A stretch of DNA of 64,000 nucleotides from positions 140,926,198 to 140,990,197 of the forward strand of contig NC_060246.1 in the NCBI RefSeq assembly GCF_921293095.1. The letters are read 5' to 3'. The stretch comes from Ischnura elegans (lineage: Eukaryota > Arthropoda > Insecta > Odonata > Coenagrionidae). A program made the position numbers and the translations under genes. The notes under the pieces were generated by a model. It saw only the letters and a program-made list of their open reading frames with translations, made no database searches and was not told the DNA's origin. Below are positions 1-11,500 of the stretch, in pieces (position 1 is the first letter of the stretch; each line of letters starts with the position of its first letter).

Positions 1-40
1 TGTTCTACCTCTAAAACTAAAGCAGGATCATTATAAGTGT
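1..40 (-). CDS. CLCN7: Possible ClC-7 exon 10, cut by the window edge
   Basis: An acceptor preceded by a T-rich tract ends at position 41 on the minus strand (GGGCTCAAG|). The sequence after it reads in the phase left by exon 9: two bases, then TYNDPALVLEVE to the edge. TYN followed by leucines recalls SYNPLTL of CLCN7. The acidic residues do not fit the following helix well and only about 13 codons are visible, so this is tentative. Confidence 0.35.
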
Positions 41-880
41 CTTGAGCCCAACAAAAAAGACTCTTTCTTTTATACCAGTTATAAAATACATAGAACACAT
101 ATTCAAAGATGTTTATGTAAAGCTAATCGTGGCTTCTAATCACTTTACTTCCTATTTCCTAAGATACAACAATTAAATATAGAAAAAGAAAATGGCTTCC
201 CGGACTTTAGTTTTTCTTCCTGGCATTGTTAGTGGTAAAAATACATGATTTTTTCTCAAATAAGTACAGTAAAACCTCTCTTAAACGAAACTCAAGGGAC
301 CGAAATTTTGCCGTTTCGTTGAACGGGAGTTCGTTCCCCGGAGGTGATGCGCACGTTGCATCATTCTAGGGGCTCGGAAATTGAAGCAAGTCTCCATGCG
401 TTATCTTCATTCTACCTTCGCATACTTCAAAACAGTGCTTATTTCTTCAGCTGCAATGCAAATCGCGGGCAATAGACCACATTTAGGAAGCCTCAGTTCG
501 TATTATTCAATCACTTCGCGTGCTTTTTCATCGGTTTTCAAAAATGTATTCAACGTAGAGGTGAGTGCGAGGCCATCCCTTTATTCTCAATATTTGAAAT
601 AGAGTACATGTATTCGCGAAGTTTACACTGAAAAATTAAGAATTCGATAGATTTGACCATTACTAATATAAAGTTAAAGTAACAGCGCCAATTATAGCTT
701 CATCATGAAATTAAGATCGCTCTACCATAAAGGCGCGAGTGCGACTTTCGTCGACCCATTAAAGCTCAGTAGGTGGCAGCATTTCTTTATAGTAGTCGAA
801 TCCAGAATACTCCATAGCAATATTTGCGGTCGCGGGCTTCGTAAATAATTCATTGTACTAGCATCATTTCCATCGCATTC

Positions 881-955
881 CGGATAGACAACTGCCGATA
901 AGAAAACATCTTGAAAGGCCCTATGCAGGAGTTCTCGAAGTAAAATACGTCACGA
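881..955. repeat. Direct repeat copy A inside the Tigger relic
   Basis: A 75-bp stretch (starting CGGATAGACAACTGCC) is repeated at 1149-1223 with a few mismatches, 268 bp apart. It is a local duplication inside the dead transposon. Confidence 0.8.
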
Positions 956-1597
956 TTTTGAAAAATGAGTTTTCGAGAAATTATATTCTGCAACCCTCAG
1001 TTCGCTGGCTTCGCGGATTACGAAATTTGAGTCTATTCTAGTGAACTCATCAAACGACCCTTCAATATTCATGACTTTTGAGAGACCCTGCCAGGATTCA
1101 CGGCTTTCGACATCACTCTCCTTCGCGTGGTCGCAGTTGACTGCAAACCGGATTGACAACTCCCGATAAGAAAACAGCTTGGAAGGCCTCATGCAGGAGT
1201 TCTTGAAGTAAAATAAGTCACGAGAATGATGCTGTTGACTGCAAACCCGGTTTTTGCAAAATAACTAAATATGGTGACAGGTGCGACACGCTTCCAAGCT
1301 TTCCAAAGCCCTTGCATTACCTGCAAAATGGTCCTCTTCAATTTCGCCGATCCCTTACATCCATTCGACAAACCAAAAACTCCACTAAAATCCGACGGTA
1401 ATGCCGCTTTGCCGCAGAAATGACCCCTCGGTCGAGAGTCGCAACTTAGCTATTGCAGTTGGGGGGAAGAAAATAACACGCACATTTTTTATTGTTAGTC
1501 CTATGTTTGGGCCCGTGCAGCGATCGAGGAAGAAATCTACTTTCCCCATGAGTGCATCAACTCCCGCCAACCACCGCTGAATTAATCCCGTTGTCAT
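950..1597 (-). pseudogene. Tigger-type transposase remnant (DDE and C-terminal part)
   Basis: Minus-strand frames from 1597 to 950 read, with breaks, like the C-terminal half of a Tigger transposase. WLAGVDALMGKVDFFLD and LTIKNVRVIFFPPTA correspond to the family pattern where a catalytic aspartate precedes NCxAHP and LKNVxxxFLPPN. QVMQGLWKAWKRVAP fits the later helix, and GSFDEFTRID the acidic C-terminal region. The HP of the catalytic motif is altered and several stops interrupt the reading frame. It is dead sequence, not a host gene. Confidence 0.65.
1149..1223. repeat. Direct repeat copy B inside the Tigger relic
   Basis: Second copy of the repeat at 881-955, beginning CGGATTGACAACTCCC. 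Confidence 0.8.
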
Positions 1598-2922
1598 TCA
1601 TGGATTTTTGCTGCTACCACAGGGGTGAGGCATCACCATTGGCCCAGTCTAAACATGGCATATTTAGACTGTGTCGTCTTCTTCATGCAACAATTGACGG
1701 GCGTCGCAAACCTTTTTCTCAGGAGAAAATCAACACCGCTTCACATCACGTTAGGACATCGCTACAATCGCCGACAGACAGAGACTGACCTTTAGTATAA
1801 AGCACTCAATTCAAGTAACGTCTAGATCAATGGGAAATGTTGGCTTTCGTGTCTTAAGTGCGAATATTTTTTATCCAAGATTGCGGCAAATGCAAAAGTT
1901 TCTCCTATTTTTTAGATGATGTTGAAATAAACAATGTGAATGAAACAAGAGTAACTACTGAGTCATATATTAAAGATAATTAAGAGATGCAAATTTTGGC
2001 TTTCATCTTCTAGCGCGCACATTGTATCTTCCGTAATTTAGTTAAATTTTAAAGAAGTTATCCAAGATGGCGGCCAGTGAAAAAAAATGCTTCTCGGAAT
2101 TTACGCGTTGTAATTCTGTAAAGTATCTTAAACAACCGTCAAAAGAATGCGTTCGAAGTACATAGCTCTAGATATCATATCTTTGAGCGTGTAAATATTG
2201 GGACATTGAGTTATTTACGAAAGTCAGCATTAACATTTTTCGCAATTCGCCGCGAGCCGCGAGTTGGGGTCGGCGGAAACACACGACGGAAGGCTATGGT
2301 TACGGTTAATAATGACGATTCTGATTGGCTTATTCAGTGGAAGTCTCTGATTTGCCCTGCAACGCTACGAATATTAAATTATTCATATGAAAATAAAAAT
2401 TTAACCGGAAAAATTGGTTATTGGGAGGTGAATTTCACTCGATCGCGCCGAAATTTAATTTCGTTGATCGGGAGTTTTCGTAAAAGAGGAGTTCGTTCAT
2501 CGGGGTTTTTCACTAATGTGTTTACATAGGCAATTGGCCGGACCAATAGCATTTGTTCGTTGAACGGAGTTCTTCGTTTAGCGGGAGTTCGTTAAGGTGA
2601 GGTTTTACTGTAACATGAGTTCATTACTTTTCACTTGCTAAATTTTCATATAAGGAGAAAATTATTCTCCATTGAAAGCCCTTCCTTCTCTTTCCTCATT
2701 GCCAACACTAGATGATACCTCCAGGATATTGATTGAAAATTCAGGTATTCAGAGGAATGGCCTTCTTCACAGGTAATTTTACTTGGGTGCACATCAGAGA
2801 TCAATTTGTGCGACATTATTTCCATTAAGTTAACAAAATGCAGCCATTATTCTGGCAGAGAGTCTTATACCCAAGCTCTTCCTTTTAGTGTCATTAGATT
2901 CATAAGAGGAAAACCTTTTTTA

Positions 2923-4589
2923 TAGAGATGGGTCGAATAGTAGATTTCTCGAATTCGAATATCGAATTCGAATATTAAATCATTGCTCGAATATTCGAAT
3001 ACCTCGAATACTAAATGATGAATGCTGGAATGTTTGACTCGGTTGCCTATGCTGCAGGTAACACAACATTTTGGGGAGTAATTTTTATTTCCTTTAAATG
3101 ATTCGAACAGTAATGTAGCTGATTAATGAATATTTTAATTTTATGGAAACAATTGGGCATATAGTTAATTCAACTAACATCGCTTTACCCCCACTCCTGC
3201 TGCCAAGTGCTAGCTGACAATCTGAGGCATTTTGCAAAATACAAGCTCTTTTCCACCGGATTTTCTTCAATTATTTTCAGTCCATCTTTGGGAGTTCTCA
3301 CGAGATAAGAAGATGAATTGGAATGCTCTCAGGGAGAAACCAAATATTCTGAGAAAATATCCCTTTGTCTGCGACTGTAACAATAAAGATTTATAGCACC
3401 ACTCATAAATTGTAACTTGATATATGTTTTCGGAAAAAAATACCGCATCAACTTCCGAGAAGCTCTGCTACTCATATCGAGTTTCGCCAGAATGCTAAGT
3501 CTCCGTCGTATTTTGATATTTATTTCTTTGCGTAAAATGCTTAAATAAACTCAGAAATACGTCGTGTTTGGTCTTATTCTTTTTGAAATTACGCGCACAT
3601 TACTAATATTTCAATTCAATAAAGGTGTAACATCAATTGACGAAAGTCATTCTTAGACACCTTTTGTGCTAATAGATGACTCATGCAGCGGTTGACCTCC
3701 ACAGAAATGGGGAACTTCGAAGCTGGTAGGAAAAAAAAGGTCAGTGGGGGCGAAAAGGGAGGGCCCGAAACACGTTTCTATTGTTCTCGTGTAACTTGGT
3801 ATTTTTTCGAAGCTAAGGTCTTCGTAATATGATCCCTGCGCGAGCTGTGACCTTTTTTTTATTTCGAAGAAGAGGAAAGCCTCAGAGGGGGGGCTAGTGC
3901 TGAATGGAGAGGGATACCGGATCTTGGGAAATGCGCTAATGCAAGTATCCCACGTTACTCACACAGCAGTTGACCTCCAGAAATGGGGAACTTCGAAGCA
4001 GGTAGCCAGAAAAAGGTCAGTGGGTGAGAAAAGGGGGGAGGGCGTGAAACACGTTTTTATTGTTCTCGTAACTCGATATTTTTTTCGAAGCAGGGGTCTT
4101 CGTAATGCGATCCCTGCGCGAGTTGGGACCTTTTGTTTGATTTCGGAGAAGAGGAAAGCGTCAGAGTGGGTGAGGCGAGTGCTGAATGGAGGGGGATAGC
4201 GGATCGTGGGATATGCCTAAGGTTGCTATCCCACGGCACTGAAGTTCTCCTGGTGGGGGGAATCAGGGATTTTCGGAATTTTTCACCCGACCATTTTCGG
4301 TTCCCCTCGTCGAACTCTTTTCACCGCTAAAATCCACGAATTTGATGTAATTCGTCAACTTGCGTAAAACGGCGCTGCGAGCACTAAATGACTACAGTTC
4401 TCTACATTTTTCCGAGTCAACTACCAACGACCTGCGTGCGACAGTGTATGACGCGAAATTCAAAGTATTCGAGGTATTCGAGGTATTCGAGGCGGTACTT
4501 TTCGCATAACTATTCGAAACCTCGAATATCGAATACTTTCTAATATTCGAGGTATTCGAGTATTCGCGGATACTATTCGCACATCTCTA
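2923..4589. mobile_element. Non-autonomous hAT element, 1667 bp, with perfect 8-bp target duplication
   Basis: The ends TAGAGATGGGTCGAATAG and CTATTCGCACATCTCTA form imperfect inverted repeats. They are bordered on both sides by CTTTTTTA (2915-2922 and 4590-4597), an exact 8-bp duplication as made by hAT transposases. Both sub-terminal regions are packed with short repeats of TCGAATATTCGA type, likely transposase-binding sites in origin. No transposase frame remains; the interior holds a tandem duplication. Confidence 0.82.
3686..4234. repeat. Two-copy tandem repeat, period about 278 bp
   Basis: Positions 3686-3953 and 3964-4234 share the order TTGACCTCC, GGGGAACTTCGAAGC, AAAGGTCAGTGGG, GATCCCTGCGCGAG, GAGGAAAGC, GTGCTGAATGGAG and TATCCCAC, with scattered differences. 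It lies wholly inside the hAT element. The open frames here are by-products of the repeat. Confidence 0.85.
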
Positions 4590-4716
4590 CTTTTTTACCA
4601 TATTTAACTCAAATTCACCAAAAATATTACTCAGTAACCACAACCCTGATAAAATGGAGAAAGGAGAGTAAAAATGCAACACAATTTAGGAAGTCAGATA
4701 GAAATAGAAAAATATA

Positions 4717-5387
4717 CAGACTGTCCCAGATATCGTGTATCCTTTTTGACCTCTAATTTTAGTAACTTCCACTCGAGCAATATTAATGAAAATTGGCATA
4801 TGTACTTGTGGGGAAAGTTCCTCTGTTTTGTTGAGTGTTAGCAAAATTTTACAATTTTGAATTTGCGTTATGGGGATTCAATGCTAAAAAAATTGAGATA
4901 GAAAAAAGTTTGAATTTCATTGACAAAGATGTCAATTCTTATACTTTCGGACACAAGAAAACTGAAAATAACACTTTTACTTACGAAAATTCTTCTTAAA
5001 GTTTATAACATTTAAATTTCGCTGTAACGAACACCTGGAATTGTCCAGTAGGCGTGACAAGGAAATTACTTACTGGGTCAAGGGTTTAATTTTCGAAAAA
5101 TAAATGTATTATTTTTGGTTTTCTCATGTCTGAAAATATAAGAATGTATATCTTGGTCGATGTAATTCAAACTTTTTTCCATCTCAATTTTTTTAACACT
5201 GAATCCCCATAAAGCACATTCAAAATTTTGGCTTGGACCCACATTATGAGGTCAAAATTGTAAAATTTTGCTTACATTCGACAAAACAGAGGACCTTTCC
5301 CCACAAGTATGCCAATTTTCAAGAATATTGCTCGAGGGTTACCAAACTTATAAGTCAAAAATGACACATGACATCTGGGACAGTCTG
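4717..5387. mobile_element. Fold-back MITE with long inverted arms
   Basis: The ends CAGACTGTCCCAGAT and ATCTGGGACAGTCTG are perfect inverted repeats, flanked by TATA on both sides. Inverted similarity continues for about 270 bp on each side, for example AAAGTTCCTCTGTTTTGT against ACAAAACAGAGGACCTTT. A 100-bp centre separates the arms. The TA flanks suggest mobilisation by a Tc1/mariner-type transposase. No coding potential. Confidence 0.8.
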
Positions 5388-5482
5388 TATATCATGTCAT
5401 AACCACATTAATGCACTTTTTGCATAAAGTTGAATGGGAAATACATAGCATGCAATAAAAGTCAAACTGTAACCATAATTAC

Positions 5483-5576
5483 CTGGAGGATCATGAAAAA
5501 AGGATCGCACACTAGCTTCAGGAGTTTGAAACCATATGGCTGCTACAGCATTGTATTCACCATCATTGCAATGCAT
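5483..5576 (-). CDS. CLCN7: ClC-7 exon 9
   Basis: This is 31 codons plus one base (phase 1). It encodes [18 protein letters not shown] and FFHDPP, matching CADGEYNSMAAAFFNTPE and LFHDPP of human CLCN7. The donor is CCAG|GTAATT. The next exon must supply two bases and continue with a segment like SYNPLTL. Confidence 0.95.
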
Positions 5577-8500
5577 CTGAAAATAAGATAATTTTTGAAT
5601 ACATGTATTCTGATTTAGGTTACTAATGGCTTTGGCAGGAATTCTGAATAAGATGTACAGTTTTCCTCAAGAAATTTATTCTCGATTACCCAATGGGTAC
5701 AAATTTTCCATGAAACCTTCTTTAACTGAAACAGCATTTTCCCTTATTGAAACTGATTCTAATATTTTTATTTCCACAAAAACTTACATTGATGTGTTCC
5801 ATCAATATAAGATTATGCATTCTTTATGATGGAAGTTCACAAGGCGGAAACTTCTTCATCTCCTTACCAGAAGTTTTTTTTAATCCTACTGAAATTCCTG
5901 AGCTTCTAATTATTTCAGATTCAAAGGAGGCCAGGGCATTCATGTTTCCAAAATAAAAATGCAGCAAATAATACTATAAAGTACCTGAATTGGAAATTTG
6001 GTTGGATCTTGGCCAAGAGGTTTGCAGTCATTTAGAAAGTAAATCATAACAAATCCTAATGTGGCACTGATCGCAGCAACCATTACAGCTTCAGTAACTT
6101 TGCAAGCCTTTTTTGTCACATATCTGAAAAAAATAAATGATATTGAGGTTAGATTCTGTATGAATTCAAAAATTCCACTTAACCTGGTCCTCATTGATTT
6201 TTTTCAAAATTCACATTTTCAACGACTTTAGTAAGTCTAAAGCCTGAATTACACCATCATTTTTTCCATCCCTCATGAGTAATAGCTCCAGCAGATTGCT
6301 AAAATGATGTCAGGAAAATGACCATAACATGCAATAATTTTCTGCTATGGCTTCAGGCTTTTTCCATCAATTGCCATTTCCTCTGATCTGTCACTGAAAC
6401 CATAGGGGGTACATGAGCCCCCGGACTCTTAAAAAAATAGACATGATTTTTAATACAGTTATTATTATTTTCATTTTATTTTGTATATTACGGAGCCCTA
6501 ATAATTTAATTTCATACAAACAATTTTCATACATAAATAAAGAATATTCCACATAGCAACTGTTGTATGTTGTTTTTAATTACAAATATAAGAAGACCAT
6601 TTGCCAGTCACACCCTAGTGCCCCCCTCCCCATAAAAAAAATCTGGATCAAGCCTTGACTGAAACCATCACTGACACCATCTTGCAGCTAATCAGAACGC
6701 ATGGTCACGAACAGGGATTGTAATGCCATGAATGGAATGACAGCGGCAATAGCATAATGATATTGAAACCAACAGTTGAAACAATGGAAAAAGGGACTGC
6801 AGAAGGACTGTAAGATGAGTCCAGCATTTACTTTATGGTTCCTGAGAAAATTCCTCAGGAGGGACGAAAAATATGATCATTTGAGCCAGGCTTAAGAAAA
6901 TAACTAATTTTAGTTTTATTAGACTAAACAAAAAAGTTACAGTACAAATATAGCTTCTAAGAATTAATTTACTATTTTTTTCATTAATAGATATGTTCTC
7001 TATCTTTATACTACATAATGAATACATAGCATATGACAAGCATGAAATTGATGGAATCACTTTCTGGGAAAGTATTTCCTTAAGTGCTCAAAACTGATAA
7101 CTGATCCAAAACAAACAAAGAAACCTTAATTGAATATTATATGCCATAATCAAATTGGAAGATGTCTTCTTAGTGGAAAAGTTAATGCAAAAGTGCTTTG
7201 GTAGAATATATGTACATATCATATTTTTATTGACAATCTAAAATTATTTCTAAGAAGTGAAACTTCATTAATATATGTCGCTGACTGGAGAGGATGCTGA
7301 AAATGATAGATGTTAATAAAATCAACTGATTTGGGCGTTACTTGGTGGAACGATGAAAATAGATGTTAATTACAGATGGTTTACTTCGTCAAAGAGAACA
7401 AATACTAAGGTTTATATTTGTAAATATGTACAGCAGCACATGCATAATCTGCATTACATACGACAGGAATAGCTTCCAAAGCATAAAATTTGGATAACCT
7501 GCTGAATAAAAGCGTTAATTTAACACATTTTTACAAAAATAAACCATTGAACTTGAAGAATTTTAACTTGAAAATTATTTTTCAAAAAAACTTTTTTTCA
7601 GTACTTACCTCATGCGGAAAACAGTTAGTTTGTAGTTGATGTGGTTGAAGAGTGCGCCAAGAAGACCACCAATAGCTCCCATTAATAAGAAGATGGGAAA
7701 TTCAAAAAATTCATAATTGATAGAATCAAACTGCCCAAAGTTCAGCAATCCAGAAAATGAGAACTGTCCAGGGTGGTTATGGTAAGCACTTAAGACCACA
7801 TTAAGAGTAAAAGTTGAGATCATAGATGCAAAAAATATACGCCATGTCAAACTTTGGTTCCAGAAGCTTGCACCTTCCTCTAAACTAAAGAGAACTCCAC
7901 CTAAAAAAATATGAAAAGGCTTCAGAAATGGATATTCGACAACTTTTCAGAGTAAATGCTCTGATAGGTTAAAGTTACAAGTCAGCATTATCAATCATTT
8001 GAAATGTGAAAATTTTTTTAACTATCGTCACTAGGAATTACTGTATGCAGAATAATGAAGTTGTATGCAAGAGCAAGATGAAAAATTCAGGGTATCACAA
8101 ATACCATGAGCATGCCCATGCAAATATCTCAGGCTTAGTAGGGTTCTTTCCAGGGGCTGCAGTTGAATTGTCGCAAATTTTGAATTCAGTGACGGGTCAT
8201 TCCATCACCCAATATGAATAAAATTTGTTGCTTGGCATTTTCAATTATCAATATTTTTTTATCATTATCAATATTTTTTATCATTCGTTCCCTACAAGTA
8301 GACATTTACAAAACACCATTTGAAAAAAATTTGCAAGCCTTACTTTTTTTTGGCAGCCATTTTTAAAAGGGTGGCTGGGCAACTTTTGATGAAAAATGTG
8401 GTTTGCATAAAGTTTAATTTCAAAGCTATTTTAAAAGACCTCAGAATAATTTAAAGCCAGTGTATTCATCATAAAAATAACTTATGGAAGCCATTTTTTA

Positions 8501-11500
8501 AATTTTTCTATCATAAAAGACAGTCAGTCAAAATCTATCCACAAAAACTCAGGAAAAATTTGTCAATACATACTATCTTTTTAACACCATAAATTTTTAT
8601 GAAGGAAACGAGACTCACTGTTGAAATGTTATTTCTGAGTTAAATAGTTAAAAAAGACTACTTGCAGTATGACTTTTAGCACTGAGAATGCACTCCATTT
8701 TTTTCTAGAGCTTGTCAAACAATGCCGAAAGCCTTTCAGCATCTATTTTTGCAGGTCAATATCTAAAAAGGGACTGAAGGTGAACAAGTTAAAATTTTGC
8801 AGAATGTCCTTTAAACACAAATAAATATCTCATTTAAAATTATGACTGAGACTCTAATGCATTTAGAGTGGTGGAGCAGTGAATTTCAATAAAGTGCAAC
8901 CACTTTACACGCTTGTGCATTACGAGCAAAGGCTCGGGCAGTGCAAGTTAGCACACAGGGGCTTGATTAAATAATTACTCAAACAATGAGTTTTGTTTAA
9001 GCCATAAAAATTACATTTATGACGAAATTTTTTTTAAATTGAAATATTTAGCATGGTCTGCATCGTGACCGCCATCTGTTGTAACCACAATGCACTTATA
9101 ATTAAATATGTTGAGCAACATTGCCTGGGTGATTTTAAAATGATTGACCCAGACTCAAAAGAAAAAGAAATTTTTCCAAACTTTCCACCAATCAATAAAT
9201 TAATATAGATGAGAAAACTGCACATAAGGCAAAGTAAATTATAATAACCACAGCATAACTTGAAAACAGAAGGGCCACATTGATAGTGTCAACAGAAATA
9301 ATGCAATACTTGATCCAAACTAAAAATTAACATAAAAATCAATAAGGGTTACGTAACTTCTCTACATAATCACTGTTCATTTTAATTCTTGGTTTCTAAT
9401 AAAAATTTTATTCCTTGTCAAGAGCAATAATTTTTCAACTTTAGCACTTGTCTTCCCTCATTGTTCTGCTCTAAGACAAAAGATCAACAAGAGAAATACC
9501 ACACTGCTATTAGGATAATGTTAGTAATTAGTAGTAAGTGGAAATTTGCTATGAAACTCCTTCTTGCCAAATCAGTCAACTATGAGTCCTCAGAGGAAAC
9601 AAGTCACTCCAATTACGAGACATCCATTAATTACATGAGGCATTTATGGGGGGAAGGGGTCAAGCTGATACTCACTCAATCTCATGTGTAATTTTTTTCC
9701 GCAAGAAATGATTTAAAATTTGATTCTAGGCTACATCTAATCTTATAAGTACATACTAGTCTTAACTAATCTTAAATAATAATAATAAAAACTATATTTT
9801 TTTAATGAATCCAAAGCAATTAAGCATAGATTATTGTATGTACAATGAAAATATGCATTTGGAACCATCTTGTGTGAGATTAATAATAATAATAATAATA
9901 ATACGTCTTTATTGGTCGAGATTGGGACTAGATTACAGGGAGGGGGGGAGGAGGTCAAGCCAAATATCTCACAAAGGTGATCCAAAAAATGCCAAAATCA
10001 CCTCACGTAATTAATGGATGCACAAATTGTCACTAAGAGGTGAAACAAACTCTTTTGGAGTAAAATATCTATTATTTTGTTCATTAATACATAATTAACT
10101 GTGAGGGAGATCAATAATACTTTTTTAAACTGAAAAACTAGTTCTCCGGCTACAACCCTTAACCTTTTCATTACCTCCCCTCCTCTTTTCAATCATTATT
10201 GAGACTGCAATGGATCTAGAGCTTCACACAGCATATTAAAGTGTTTCTATGCATTGAAGTAGCTCCCAAAAAAGAGTTGCATGTGCCATCACTAGACAGG
10301 CAACCAAGATAAAAAAATACCCTGCAGTTGTGATGCTTATTAGACCTCACCCATAGTCAAATATTTCATTATCGTACAAGTCAGAAGAAATTACTCACCA
10401 ACAGGAGCTCCAAAAGCAGCAGCTACTCCAGCAGCAGCTCCTCCAGATACAAAATCTCTCTTCTCATGGTCTTCACGGAAATATCTAAATAACTTAAAAT
10501 CTTTGGCAAAAGATGTACTCTTTCCTTGAGAAATACCTGCAGCAACAACTGCACCAGAATGGATCATTGGTCCTTCCTTGGCAACAAAAAAATTTCAAAC
10601 AGTTTAATTAGTATCTGTGCACGTAATACTTTTTCATTCAAAGTAAGATAAATGTTTAAAAAAAACTATTATCAAACTCATTACATCGCAAATATCACAT
10701 CATTTTTCTGAAATCTTAAGTCTATAATTCCTCCATTAATAATTTTGTATGTCATCAGTGAAATTTGAATATTTACAGAAATACACCCATTTATGAAATA
10801 GCTAACAAGACCTATCATGCATAAGGAGTAACTTCACATATTGATATAAACAAAATGAGCCATTGACTGAGACTGTAAGGGAGGTGACACTTAAACCTCT
10901 CAGAAGTTGAAAATGAATTTTAAAAATGGAGTTCGTCCATTCTGTAACCTCTATACGAATAAATTCGTTCATAATATGCATGCCTGACCAAAAACATTTC
11001 CTTTCCCTTAAAAGAATATAAACAAAAATGCCTTCTCAAAGCATTGTAGAAAGATATTTCTCAATATGGAGCAACTTCTGTGGTCCAAAATAGTTATTAA
11101 CTTTGCCCTTTACTAAATTACTGGTATTACTTGTCCATTCCGATTAAAAATGGCTACAAAAGCAAAGTCACAAACTGTGATTATGAAAATATTACCTTCC
11201 CAACTGCAAGTCCACCGACGACAGAGGTCACCACACCTATTGCTTTAACCGCTAATGTCTTGATTCTAACCACTCTAGGAACTTTAACTCCATTTAAATA
11301 GCACTTAACTTGTGGTATTCCACTCCCAGCAGCACATGGCTGTAACACAAAAGACAAATACATAATGACAACAGTGAAAAATGATGAACCACACATTATG
11401 TAACGTCCAGTCACTTACCTCAACATATGCCACTAATACTGATCCAATGATGACTGGAATGATATTTGCAGCTACCCATAACAAATATGGGTAAATTAAA

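Larger units (their letters stand above)
267..2610 (-). mobile_element. Tigger/pogo-like DNA transposon relic
   Basis: The ends are inverted: CAGTAAAACCTCTCTTAA on the left, and on the right the reverse complement of CAGTAAAACCTCACCTTAA. Both are flanked by TA, the target of the IS630-Tc1-mariner superfamily, and the TIRs resemble those of Tigger elements. Inside, minus-strand frames resemble the DDE domain of Tigger transposases. The element is 2344 bp, broken by stops and frameshifts, and contains a 75-bp direct repeat. It cannot be autonomous. Confidence 0.8.
41..5482. other. ClC-7 intron 9 (or downstream flank), repeat-filled
   Basis: If the edge exon is real this is a 5.4 kb intron. It holds the Tigger relic, the hAT element and the fold-back element listed separately. 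Between them is AT-rich sequence in which I see no gene. Confidence 0.6.

Noticed and set aside
3897-4330. Open frames of 100 and 65 codons
   Set aside because: They come from the 278-bp tandem repeat inside a non-coding hAT element.
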